A stretch of DNA of 64,000 nucleotides, taken from an uncultured Nitrospira sp. Its GTDB lineage: Bacteria > Nitrospirota > Nitrospiria > Nitrospirales > Nitrospiraceae. The notes beneath the pieces were generated by a model. That model had not been told where the DNA came from. It searched no databases and saw only the letters and a list, made by a program, of their open reading frames with translations. Positions 44,538 through 53,382 of this stretch are shown here, in pieces. The position numbers and the translations under genes are program-made. The stretch covers positions 1-64,000 of the forward strand of contig CABVRZ010000003.1 of the NCBI GenBank assembly GCA_902500775.1, given 5' to 3'. Every line of letters starts with the position of its first letter. The first letter of the stretch is position 1.

Positions 44538-45419
44538 GTGAACGTGGATCAAGTGGTTGCCAGTCTTGTCCAAAAGGTCGAACGGTCATTCTATGGCAAG
44601 TATCGCGGCGTGGTGGTGGACAACGCCGATCCAGAGAAGCTCGGACGGTTGAAAGTGAAAGTGCCCAGCGTGCTCGGTAGTGACGTGGTCACAGGCTGGG
44701 CAACGCCCTGCGTGCCGTATGGCGGTGCGGCGAATCAGGGCTTTTTGTTTATTCCGGAAGTCGATGCCGGCGTGTGGGTCGAATTCGAAGAAGGCGATCT
44801 AGAGTTTCCGATCTGGGTCGGTACCTATTGGACCAAACCAGGCGGAGACAGCGAACTCACAAAGCCGAACGATTCCGACGGTACGGAACAAGGAGATGTT
44901 CAGGATCCGCCAACTCGAAAGATCATCAAGACGCTCAAGGGGCACACGATTCAGTTTGAGGATAAGGATGACGAGGAGATGGTCACTATTGTAGCCATGA
45001 TGGATGACGAGCATAGGCATGTGCTCACGATGGATGGCGAGGGGATCAAAGTTACGGATGGAGTCAACGAGCATGTCATCACGATGAACGCAGACGGGGT
45101 CACGATCACCGATGGCAAAAACAGTAACACCGTCACGCTTGATAACAGTGGAATCGTCATCGAGGATAAGAACGGTAATGTCATCACGATGGACAGTTCC
45201 AGCGTGACCATCAAAGGAAGCAGCATCAAAATTGGAGACGGTGCAAGCGAGCCGCTTGTCCTTGGCAACCAGCTCAAAACGGCACTCGATAACTGGATCA
45301 ATACCACCTACATGACACATATGCACACAGGCAATCTGGGTGCGCCGACCACGCCACCCTTGCCTGGCGCGCCGCTTCTTTTGGATCCGGCCCTTTCGCA
45401 GACGAATAAGGTGAAGTAA
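44538..45419 (+). CDS. gp5-like central spike (baseplate protein V)
   Basis: Protein of 293 aa. Residues ~15-115 are an OB-fold (GVVVDNADPEKLGRLKVKVPSV ... WATPCVPYG), followed by a repeating β-helix (HVLTMDGEGIKVTDG; HVITMNADGVTITDG; NTVTLDNSGIVIEDK; NVITMDSSSVTIKG) that builds a trimeric needle. The hub-spike pair is split into two genes instead of one VgrG. Confidence 0.93.
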   Translation: MNVDQVVASLVQKVERSFYGKYRGVVVDNADPEKLGRLKVKVPSVLGSDVVTGWATPCVPYGGAANQGFLFIPEVDAGVWVEFEEGDLEFPIWVGTYWTKPGGDSELTKPNDSDGTEQGDVQDPPTRKIIKTLKGHTIQFEDKDDEEMVTIVAMMDDEHRHVLTMDGEGIKVTDGVNEHVITMNADGVTITDGKNSNTVTLDNSGIVIEDKNGNVITMDSSSVTIKGSSIKIGDGASEPLVLGNQLKTALDNWINTTYMTHMHTGNLGAPTTPPLPGAPLLLDPALSQTNKVK

Positions 45420-45421
45420 TT

Positions 45422-45730
45422 ATGGCTCTTCAGAGCGGGGACAAAACGGCGACGTCGGGTATGACCAAGGCGATCTATGATCAGATGAACGCCGTTCTGT
45501 CCCCACCGCTGTCGGCTTTGCCACCGGCTGACCTGACAAAGATTCGGAACAGCTGGAAACAGTTGGCGTTTGCCATTTCGAAAGGTGTCATCGATCACAT
45601 CACGGCCAACATGGAAATCAAGGGCGTGCAAACCACAGGCAACATCAGTGCGGCGGTTTCAGGCAACACGGCCACGCAGACCGGTGTGGTCTTTACCCAG
45701 AGCAACGATGGTACGGGCCGGGTGGCGTAA
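45422..45730 (+). CDS. Small baseplate-module protein of unknown function
   Basis: Protein of 102 aa, two bases after the spike stop. Helical first half (SGMTKAIYDQMNAVL; LTKIRNSWKQLAFAISKGVIDHI), then a β-like TGNISAAVSGNTATQTG end. It is not a PAAR tip protein. It may be a spike- or tip-associated component. Confidence 0.65.
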   Translation: MALQSGDKTATSGMTKAIYDQMNAVLSPPLSALPPADLTKIRNSWKQLAFAISKGVIDHITANMEIKGVQTTGNISAAVSGNTATQTGVVFTQSNDGTGRVA

Positions 45731-45745
45731 GCGGGAAGAAGCGAC

Positions 45746-46114
45746 ATGATCGTTGAGAAAGACAGCTTCGGGTTTCCATTCGTGATGGATGGAGCAGGAC
45801 AAGTCAGCGTCAGCGGCGGCGACGAAGCCATTCGAGGACGGATCATTCAAGTGCTCTTCACCGCGCCGGGAGAGCGGGTCAATCTGCCGACGTTCGGCTG
45901 CGGGCTTTTCAACCTAGTCTTTGAGCCCAATAACACCATTCTTGCCGCGGCCATGGAATTTACGGTGGGGCAGGCCCTGACTCGCTGGTTGGCCAAAGAC
46001 CTTGTCGTGGACGGAGTGACCGTGAATGCGGTCGAAGAGATCATCACGATTGAAATCACGTATACAAAGAAAACAGATTTAGCGAAAAAGATGGTGCGAA
46101 TCCATTTTAAGTGA
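45746..46114 (+). CDS. gp25/GPW-like baseplate wedge protein
   Basis: Protein of 122 aa with the gp25 pattern: IRGRIIQVLFTAPGERVNLPTFGCGLFNLVFEPN. gp25-like proteins nucleate sheath assembly on the baseplate (Afp9 counterpart). It lies between the small unknown gene and gpJ. Confidence 0.93.
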   Translation: MIVEKDSFGFPFVMDGAGQVSVSGGDEAIRGRIIQVLFTAPGERVNLPTFGCGLFNLVFEPNNTILAAAMEFTVGQALTRWLAKDLVVDGVTVNAVEEIITIEITYTKKTDLAKKMVRIHFK

Positions 46115-46143
46115 AGACCCGTATGGGTCGCTGAAGAGGACGG

Positions 46144-47703
46144 ATGATGACAGGAGCAAAGAAAAACGATTCACGGATGCCTGTGGGCTATATGGCGCGT
46201 GATTACGACAGCCTGCTGAAGTCCATGCGCGACCTGATTCCTGCGAAATTGCCAGAGTGGAAGGAGTTTGAAAACGAGGCGGATTTCGGGAATGTCCTCC
46301 TCGAGCTCTTTGCCCATATGGGCGACATCCTCAGTTACTATCAGGATCGCGCCGTCAGCGAAAGTTTCCTGAGTATGGCCCAGACACGTCGGAGCATTAT
46401 TCAGCACCTGCGCCTCATCGGCTATAAACTGGCCACGGCAGCGCCTGCCTCTGCCGCAGTGACTCTCACCGTTCCTGCTGGTTGTAACGAAGTCATTCGG
46501 GTAGAAAAAGGTCATGCATTTGCCACGAAAAGCCAACAGGGTAGGCCCAGCATTCGCTTCGAATACACGCGTGAAGTCGCGATGGAAATCGATTGCAGCA
46601 CGCTCACCCCCATCGGCGGGAAAAAGACGATTCCGAACATCCCCGTCGAAGAGGGACGGCTGGTGAAGAACGAGGTCCTTGGCACCTCGGATGGGCAGGC
46701 CAATCAGCGGTATCCCCTGACTCACAGCGGCTTGATTCTCAGGTCGCTCGGGCAGGGACAGCAGATACAGAAAGACGTGGTCCTTTTGACTGAACTAGGC
46801 GGCGTTATTGAGGAGTGGCGGCTGCAGGACAGCCTGTCCTTCAGTCGGGAGGGGCAACAGGACTATTTGATCGAGATCGACGAAAACGATCAGGCGACGG
46901 TCATCTTCGGCGACGGGGCCTTTGGAGCTATTCCCGCACCTGGTTCCCAGATCCGCGTGACATACCGTGTCGGTGGAGGCCTGAAGGGCAATGTCATTGC
47001 CCGCAGCATTCAAACCATCGTGGATGCGCCGCAGCTGACACTGGTGGGGGCAAAGGTCACGAATGAAAAGGCGGCAACCGGCGGGGCGGAACGAGAAGAC
47101 ATTACGGATGCCGTCCGTCATGCCCCGAGCGTGTTCCGTTCTTTGAAACGTGCCGTCACTGCCGACGACTACGAGGCGCTCGCACTCGAGTTCACCGGTG
47201 TGGGTAAGGTTCGCGCTGAAGGGACGAACTGGAATACCGTGACTCTGTTTATCGCGCCGCAGGGGGGTGGCCATGTGAGCGATGTGCTCGAGGCCAATCT
47301 CCTGGCCTATTTTGAGGACAAACGGCCCGTCTCTACGCTGATTGAGATTCAGGATGTCGATTACGTTCAGATTTACGTGACGGCCGAAGTGGAGGTCGAG
47401 AGTTATTACTCTGCGGACGAAATCAAGGAAGAGGTGCAGGGGGCCGTCTCGGCGTTGCTCGCCTTCGATGCCGTGGACTTCGCACAGATCATCTACCTCA
47501 GTAAGTTCTACGAGGCCATCGAGGAAATCAATGGTGTCAAGGGTGTCAACATCTCGGAATTCCGGCGGTTCGATGGAGCGCCGTCTACGATTCACAAGGA
47601 CGGTAAGATCGTCCTCGGCAGCAATGAAATCCCTGAAATTCCTGCCGAGGATCCAGAGTATGCCAATGGTGTGAAGGTCATTACCTCCGGAGGCAGCCAG
47701 TGA
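46144..47703 (+). CDS. gpJ/gp6-like baseplate wedge protein
   Basis: Protein of 519 aa of the putative baseplate assembly family (Afp11-like): MARDYDSLLKSMRDLIPAKLPEW, ILSYYQDRAVSESFL, and VRHAPSVFRSLKRAVTADDYEALALEF in the second half. It forms the wedge ring of the baseplate. Its stop overlaps the next start. Confidence 0.92.
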   Translation: MMTGAKKNDSRMPVGYMARDYDSLLKSMRDLIPAKLPEWKEFENEADFGNVLLELFAHMGDILSYYQDRAVSESFLSMAQTRRSIIQHLRLIGYKLATAAPASAAVTLTVPAGCNEVIRVEKGHAFATKSQQGRPSIRFEYTREVAMEIDCSTLTPIGGKKTIPNIPVEEGRLVKNEVLGTSDGQANQRYPLTHSGLILRSLGQGQQIQKDVVLLTELGGVIEEWRLQDSLSFSREGQQDYLIEIDENDQATVIFGDGAFGAIPAPGSQIRVTYRVGGGLKGNVIARSIQTIVDAPQLTLVGAKVTNEKAATGGAEREDITDAVRHAPSVFRSLKRAVTADDYEALALEFTGVGKVRAEGTNWNTVTLFIAPQGGGHVSDVLEANLLAYFEDKRPVSTLIEIQDVDYVQIYVTAEVEVESYYSADEIKEEVQGAVSALLAFDAVDFAQIIYLSKFYEAIEEINGVKGVNISEFRRFDGAPSTIHKDGKIVLGSNEIPEIPAEDPEYANGVKVITSGGSQ

Positions 47704-50192
47704 GCTTGCGTCTGACAACAATCGCCGCAGAAGCCCATCCCGAAGGAAATCGGATCGATCTGGCGTGGGAAAACCAAAAGGCCACGCAATTCCCCGGCAT
47801 TCGGATTATGCGCCGTGTGGGATCTTATCCGGTATCTCCGTTGGATGGAGAGCTGGTCGCCGATGGATTGCATATCCAGAAATGGGCCGATAAAAATCTC
47901 AAAGCTGAAACGGTGTACTACTACGCGCTTTTCCCCTATCGCAACACACCGCCGGAATACGAGATCGACCGGCAGAATCGTGTGTCGGCCATGGCGACCG
48001 GACCGTACAACATGGCGGGCCAGATGTACGACCTGCTCCCGGCCGTCTATCACCGATACGATACGAAGTTGCCCTTGACGAATCCGCCAGGGATGAAACC
48101 GGAAGATCTGGATCGCGGACAGCTTCGACGCTTTCTTGATTTGCCTGGTGGGCAGCTGGATCAGCTTCTCAGCCGTATCAAGACCCTTCCCAATCTCGCT
48201 GACATCCAGAGCGTCGATGGAGCGCTGTTGCCGCTCCTTGCGAACTGGATTGGCTGGCGGACCGATCACCGTCTGGAACTTGATGCGCAACGCAACGAGT
48301 TGCGTGATGCCATTTCAGTCTATAGGACCATCGGGCTGATATCTTCGGTCGAAGCCACTGTGAAACGGATTCTGGGCTGGGAAAGTCGGACAAAGGAATT
48401 CGTCCACAATGTCGCGCGCACCAATCAGCCTGAACGTTTGAACATCTGGTCTCGCCGGGAGCGCACGACAGGCGACTGGTCACATCCGATCGAACCCTTC
48501 TCTCTCAGTTTCGCCTATGACGGACGTCCTTCCATGGTCGTCGATCAGGTGGGAACGCAGTGGCTGTTCTTCCACACCCTCCGGAACAGGCGCTGGGACA
48601 TCTGGTACAAAACCCTGTCATCTTTCGATATCGCAATGAGCTTCGCAAACGCCCTGGATGAACAGGCGATGACCTTCGCCCTTCAGCAGGCCTTTGAAGC
48701 GCAGGGGCATCCCTTGTCGCTCAACGCCAAAATCATAAAGAACGAAGACGAGTGGTTGATTCAAGATCGCGAGCATCATCAGCGCTACACCGTTTTGCGC
48801 GGGGCCGGGCAATTGGACGTCTATGTGTGGGTTCCCAGCAAGCGCCTCACCAACGGTCCGCGCATTGACAAGCATCCATCTGCAGTGGTCAATGGCGATA
48901 CCCTCTGGGTCTACTGGGACAGTGCAGACGCACACTCACACATACATCAAGTGCATTACCAAAGTTATCGCAATGGAGTGTGGTCCGCGCCTCAAACCTT
49001 TGGCGAAGCAACAGTTTCGCGCAAGCGGCCGTTTGTCATCATCGACCATACCGCTCACATTTGGATCTTTTGGATGGAGAAACGAGTAGGCCTGTGGGAG
49101 CTTAAGTTTTTACGTGAGGAGAACCATGCCTGGAATATTCCGGCGGCAGACACCTTCCCATTTGATGAGGAGGAAGATCCCGTCGTACAGACCGATCTCT
49201 TCGTGTTTTTTCAGCCTGGTGCCTCGGCAATAAATGGGAAGCCGAAGATCTGGGTGTTCTGGAGCCGAAAAGTGTCAATAGGGGTGCCCACGCAAACCCG
49301 TTGGGAAATCGCCTATCGGTTCGCAGAAAATATCAATCCGGATGAATTCGTCTGGCTTCACTCTTGGAGTTTGGCTTTTCCTAATCACTTGACGGTGAAT
49401 ACGACCGTCTTGCCGGTGACCCTCAAATTTGTCACCTGGTATGTGAACCGGCCACCGGATTGGAGCCCTGTTTTCACGATGTCCAAATCTTCGCTCGACG
49501 ACCAGGACCGTGAACCGGCACTTTTTCTCAACCAGGCGAGTGTGATGGAGCTGTACTGGAGCTCCAACAGGAATCAAAGCTGGTCGATCTGGCGAGCCTC
49601 GTTGCGTGACACACCTGTCCCGACCCTCGACGCGATGACTGAGATCACACCGGATGCGTACTCGCAGCGAGATCCGCTTCCCTTCATCATCGATGGGGTC
49701 ACTCATCTGACCTATCACTCGAATGAACGGGTCGGATATGCGAGCGAGGTCTACGGCGCGACGGAGACCGTCGATCTACGGTATTCAGGAACCACCTCGG
49801 TTGACACGGAGAACCTAGCCAAACTCGCGCTTCGTGGGACCTACGACGATTTCCAGACCTACGTGTACGACACAGGCGATCAGGGCAAACCGACACCATT
49901 GACTTGGTACGCCCGGAACACGATTGGGCTGTATTTAACGCCGGACACGGAAGATACCTCGAAGATTCAGCAGAACCGGACGATGATCGAGGGTATTTTG
50001 CGGGAATTTCTGCCAATACAAATTCGTGCGGTCTTTATCTTTGAACCAGCCATCTACAAAGAATTGATCTACACCAGCGATTTTCCGGCCGTTTTCCCTC
50101 AAAAGGTCATTGACGACCTCAGCTTTGACGGGACTATTCCGGAGGTCGTCAACGGAGTGGGAGAGACCTTTACGGAAGTGTTGAGCGAATGA
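47700..50192 (+). CDS. gpI-like baseplate protein with large inserted repeat domain
   Basis: Protein of 830 aa. Residues ~1-100 are Fn3-like (RIDLAWENQKATQFPGIRIMRR). Residues ~105-240 match the P2 gpI wedge domain (YDLLPAVYHRYD; DGALLPLLANWIGWR; LRDAISVYRTIGLISSVEATVKRILGW). Residues ~255-690 are Trp-rich repeats with W-x-I-W/WLFF-type blades (WDIWYKTL; WIFWMEKRVGLW; KIWVFWSRK), probably a β-propeller. The C-terminus returns to gpI style (RTMIEGILREFLPIQIRAVFIF). The propeller could bind targets (inference). Confidence 0.85.
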   Translation: MSLRLTTIAAEAHPEGNRIDLAWENQKATQFPGIRIMRRVGSYPVSPLDGELVADGLHIQKWADKNLKAETVYYYALFPYRNTPPEYEIDRQNRVSAMATGPYNMAGQMYDLLPAVYHRYDTKLPLTNPPGMKPEDLDRGQLRRFLDLPGGQLDQLLSRIKTLPNLADIQSVDGALLPLLANWIGWRTDHRLELDAQRNELRDAISVYRTIGLISSVEATVKRILGWESRTKEFVHNVARTNQPERLNIWSRRERTTGDWSHPIEPFSLSFAYDGRPSMVVDQVGTQWLFFHTLRNRRWDIWYKTLSSFDIAMSFANALDEQAMTFALQQAFEAQGHPLSLNAKIIKNEDEWLIQDREHHQRYTVLRGAGQLDVYVWVPSKRLTNGPRIDKHPSAVVNGDTLWVYWDSADAHSHIHQVHYQSYRNGVWSAPQTFGEATVSRKRPFVIIDHTAHIWIFWMEKRVGLWELKFLREENHAWNIPAADTFPFDEEEDPVVQTDLFVFFQPGASAINGKPKIWVFWSRKVSIGVPTQTRWEIAYRFAENINPDEFVWLHSWSLAFPNHLTVNTTVLPVTLKFVTWYVNRPPDWSPVFTMSKSSLDDQDREPALFLNQASVMELYWSSNRNQSWSIWRASLRDTPVPTLDAMTEITPDAYSQRDPLPFIIDGVTHLTYHSNERVGYASEVYGATETVDLRYSGTTSVDTENLAKLALRGTYDDFQTYVYDTGDQGKPTPLTWYARNTIGLYLTPDTEDTSKIQQNRTMIEGILREFLPIQIRAVFIFEPAIYKELIYTSDFPAVFPQKVIDDLSFDGTIPEVVNGVGETFTEVLSE

Positions 50193-50204
50193 GAGGGATG
50201 GACA

Positions 50205-50735
50205 GTGGAACGAGTCGCCTCGACAATTAAAGGCCTCTACCGTGATCGGCTCTATGGCGCGGACGGCCGGCTGCTCCAAGACCGCGGATGGCAACACAAT
50301 ACGATCCTCGACGGTTGTCGAATGTTACTGGCTGGGTTCATGATGAACGAAACGGCATCGGGTATCGCGTTGCTCGCCGTAGGTCAGGGCCATCCATCGT
50401 GGGATGTTGACGGAGTTCCAGCAGCGAGTCCCTCGGCGACGACCGGTCTGCTGAATCGATTCAACCCGCCGATTCCGTTTACCGATCTGGACGTGGTGTA
50501 TCTGGACGGTATCGATCAGGTCGTTGCCGAACGGAGCATGCGCTTGCAGATCACCGCCACACTGGCCCCCGGTTATCCAGCTCCGGTCATGTCGGCGACA
50601 AGCTATCCCCTGAGGGAGTTTGGGCTGTTTGCGAATTTGAATGGCCAGGAAGTGATGATCAACACCATTCGGCACCCAGTGCTTCACAAGGATGAGGCCT
50701 CGACGTTGATCCGTGTCATTCGGCTCTACTTTTGA
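50205..50735 (+). CDS. Fibre-module protein, paralogue of 53379
   Basis: Protein of 176 aa starting at GTG 50205 with GAGAGGGATGG upstream. STIKGLYRDRLYG...GWQHNTILDGCRMLLAGFM aligns with the first half of the protein at 53379, and both have a PLREFGLFA-type end motif. It is probably a peripheral baseplate or fibre component. No catalytic motif. Confidence 0.7.
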   Translation: MERVASTIKGLYRDRLYGADGRLLQDRGWQHNTILDGCRMLLAGFMMNETASGIALLAVGQGHPSWDVDGVPAASPSATTGLLNRFNPPIPFTDLDVVYLDGIDQVVAERSMRLQITATLAPGYPAPVMSATSYPLREFGLFANLNGQEVMINTIRHPVLHKDEASTLIRVIRLYF

Positions 50736-50780
50736 ACGGATTATGAAGGACTGAGGAGATGAAGAGGAGGACGATTGATT

Positions 50781-51992
50781 ATGGGGAATTTTTCGAGAGA
50801 CACCTTCGATCGCTTAAAACACTATGTCGGTGTCCGCCTGCAGCAGGGCGTTCCGATTGTGGATGCCGATTGGAACGAACTGGAAGACATCCGCCGGTAT
50901 GAACTCCAGGCTTTTCTGAAGTGGTTCGTGGGAAACGGCGTTCCGAGCGGCAACAATGGTTTCCAAATCCAGGCGGTGGCCGAGCCCAACGACTTATCCA
51001 TTCGAGGAGGCGACGGTACCGCTGAGGGAACCGGCCGTGTCCTTGTTGAGGGCATGGATGTCCTCAACGAAAGCAATATCCGTTACACAGCGCAACCGTT
51101 GTTCAACAACGCGGCATTGGCAGCCAAGTGGGGCGTCGATCCGATTCCGCCGCTTACGACGCCGGCAGGCAATCGGACGGACACCGTGTATCTCGATGTG
51201 TGGGAGCGAGAGGTCGATTCCACTGAAGATGCCGACCTGGTGAATCCGGCGATCGGCGTGGAAACCTGTGTTCGGACCAAACGAGAATGGGCCGTGCGTG
51301 TAGTCGAAGGATCTTCGACCATTCCCGCGTCCCCCGCCGGGCACACGTTTTATGGTCTGGCGAGGCTCTCCCGCGTCGGAGGCGCTGCGGTGATTCCAGG
51401 TGACGGCATCACGGATCTGCGCCAGACCATCCTTTCTTTGCGCAGCACCTCCGATCATCTGTTTCGGACGGACAACCCCCATAACGTTACGGCGGAACAG
51501 ATCGGAGCTTTTCCCGCTGCGAACTATGAATTCAACAACCGCGCTGTCATCGAGGTTTCCTTCACTCAGGCCGATGCCCACAATGCTGTGCGGACAACCC
51601 AACTCGGTTTTGCACCTAAATTTATCTGGGCGGTTGCGAGTCTGAAAGGACGGCTCGGCAATCTGGACTATGGCGCCCAGAGTTCGGGGTTTGCGGATCA
51701 GAGAGGACCAACTTTGCAGCGCTGCAATTCGTTATTTGTTTATCGCATCGGGGTGGCGCCGTTTTATCGGCAGGATACCGGAGTGACGATGGATTTCCTC
51801 AGTTATGCTTATTTCTCCGATGCGACTGTGACGCCGAGGCGAGAGATCTCGATCGGAGCGTCAGTCATCGCCACTCCTGGTAACAACCTTGCGGTTCGGT
51901 TTTTTAGGGCTGGCCCAACGGGAACAGGTACGGGCGGGGCCTTATCTTTGCAAACTTTCAGTATCTTTATGTCGTTGTATTGCCTTGGCTAG
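50781..51992 (+). CDS. DUF6519-like tail-fibre protein
   Basis: Protein of 403 aa. GNFSRDTFDRLKHYVGVRLQQGVPIVDADWNELEDI is the DUF6519 signature, common in eCIS and phage-tail loci. The middle contains TDNPHNVTAEQIGA, as in phage tail-fibre repeats, and the end is β-rich. TTG 50775 is an alternative start. It is likely part of the fibre attached to the baseplate. Confidence 0.8.
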   Translation: MGNFSRDTFDRLKHYVGVRLQQGVPIVDADWNELEDIRRYELQAFLKWFVGNGVPSGNNGFQIQAVAEPNDLSIRGGDGTAEGTGRVLVEGMDVLNESNIRYTAQPLFNNAALAAKWGVDPIPPLTTPAGNRTDTVYLDVWEREVDSTEDADLVNPAIGVETCVRTKREWAVRVVEGSSTIPASPAGHTFYGLARLSRVGGAAVIPGDGITDLRQTILSLRSTSDHLFRTDNPHNVTAEQIGAFPAANYEFNNRAVIEVSFTQADAHNAVRTTQLGFAPKFIWAVASLKGRLGNLDYGAQSSGFADQRGPTLQRCNSLFVYRIGVAPFYRQDTGVTMDFLSYAYFSDATVTPRREISIGASVIATPGNNLAVRFFRAGPTGTGTGGALSLQTFSIFMSLYCLG

Positions 51993-52010
51993 ATCGCGGG
52001 AGGATTGACC

Positions 52011-52610
52011 ATGTGGATCATTTACAAAAAATCGGATCGGCAAATCATCGGGGTCACGGCGCTTGGACCGAAGGATGCTGATAAAAATGTCGCATTGGCG
52101 GAAGTGGTGAAAGGCTCGGTCAAGCCTGGAAAGCTCTCGGAGTATGATGCACTCCAGGTCACCGACATATCCCTGGCGCGACGATATATGGAGGCCTTCC
52201 CACATCGCCTCAGGGTCGTGGGAGATGCCAGTAAGCCCAGGCTCGTGGTTCGTGATCCGGAATCCTTTTCTCTGTTCCTCGAGAGCGATGCGGAAGACAA
52301 ACATCCTGTGGACGGGATCCCGGAGATTGCCGCCGACGGCACTTCATCAACCCTGCTCACGATTACAAAGATCGATGAACGATTCACACCGCAGAAGGGC
52401 GACGGTGACAACGAAGAACTCTACCTGCGAACCGACCACGGTATTATCCGTGACGAAAAGGGAGAAACCGATATCAACAAAGTGAAGCTGCTACAGGGAC
52501 AGGCTCGGATCCGTCTTGTTTCAGAAAAACTGAAGCGTGTGGCGACCCTTCAAGTCATGAGCGTGTCGAGTCATCTGCACGAGGCGTCCATCCGCATCGA
52601 ATTCATCTGA
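52011..52610 (+). CDS. Fibre-module protein of unknown function
   Basis: Protein of 199 aa with GGGAGGA six bases upstream. Residues ~1-90 are αβ (MWIIYKKSDRQIIGVTALG). Residues ~95-199 are a β-sandwich-like domain (SSTLLTITKIDERFTPQKGDGDNEELYLRTDHGII). I cannot assign a family. It may be a fibre tip, a chaperone or a fibre-binding accessory. Confidence 0.65.
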   Translation: MWIIYKKSDRQIIGVTALGPKDADKNVALAEVVKGSVKPGKLSEYDALQVTDISLARRYMEAFPHRLRVVGDASKPRLVVRDPESFSLFLESDAEDKHPVDGIPEIAADGTSSTLLTITKIDERFTPQKGDGDNEELYLRTDHGIIRDEKGETDINKVKLLQGQARIRLVSEKLKRVATLQVMSVSSHLHEASIRIEFI

Positions 52611-52614
52611 TCCC

Positions 52615-53382
52615 ATGCTGAACCGTCCTTCACACGAACCCGTCCTCTCCGACAGTGCCCTACCGGAGAACGATTTCAAATCCAAGAATGTCTGGATGCT
52701 GCGTACGGTGGCGGAAGCGATGGGAGACCTTCGGGAATCGGTCGTCTTTCTTGGCGGAACCGTACTTCCCCATTTGCTGATGGAGGAACTCGCTCGCTTT
52801 GTGCGTTCTGCTAAGGACGTGGATTTCATCATCGACTTCAGTCAGAAGGAAGACCTCCTTAACTTCGAAGATTCGCTCTGGGAGAAAGGCTTCCAAAAAG
52901 TCCGCAACGGAGCTGTCAGCAGTTGGGTCTTCGGTCGAATCAGGGTTGACGCACTCCCCGGCGACCCTGAGGTTCTGACCTTCAATAACCAGTGGTGCCG
53001 CGAAGCAATGCAGTATTCCCATCGGATTCACATCGGCGATGACCTTCACGTGAACGTCATTTCAGCGCCGTATTACCTTGGGGTGAAGTTTAGTGCGTTC
53101 GAGCGCCGTGGCTTCGGTAATTTTTCAGGCAGTAAGGATATTTTTGATATCCTGCTCATCTTTGCCGGACATGAGACTATTGAGACGGAAATTGAGCATC
53201 GAACAAGTCCCACTTTCAAAGCGTTTCTCCGGGAAAAGCTGAATGGATTCAGGATCGGGAGCGAAGAGTTTTCCAACATTGCGGCGCTTGGTTTCCGGAC
53301 GGATGCTGTTCTCAATGGGTATCTGCCAAAAGCGATTGTGCGGATACAAAAGGTGATTGATCTTACGTCGGAGCACAGATGA
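52615..53382 (+). CDS. Nucleotidyltransferase-like protein in the fibre module
   Basis: Protein of 255 aa. FLGGTVLPHLL (Gly47-Gly48), then KDVDFIID with Asp68 and Asp70, and a later RVDALPG with Asp112 reproduce the DNA-polymerase-β-type nucleotidyltransferase pattern, close to the AbiEii group. YYLGVKFSAFERRGFG and KDIFDILLIFAGHETI are also AbiEii-like. Such enzymes add nucleotides to tRNA or proteins. No AbiEi-like antitoxin is adjacent. It overlaps the next gene (ATGATG), so it belongs to the eCIS transcript. Confidence 0.7.
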   Translation: MLNRPSHEPVLSDSALPENDFKSKNVWMLRTVAEAMGDLRESVVFLGGTVLPHLLMEELARFVRSAKDVDFIIDFSQKEDLLNFEDSLWEKGFQKVRNGAVSSWVFGRIRVDALPGDPEVLTFNNQWCREAMQYSHRIHIGDDLHVNVISAPYYLGVKFSAFERRGFGNFSGSKDIFDILLIFAGHETIETEIEHRTSPTFKAFLREKLNGFRIGSEEFSNIAALGFRTDAVLNGYLPKAIVRIQKVIDLTSEHR

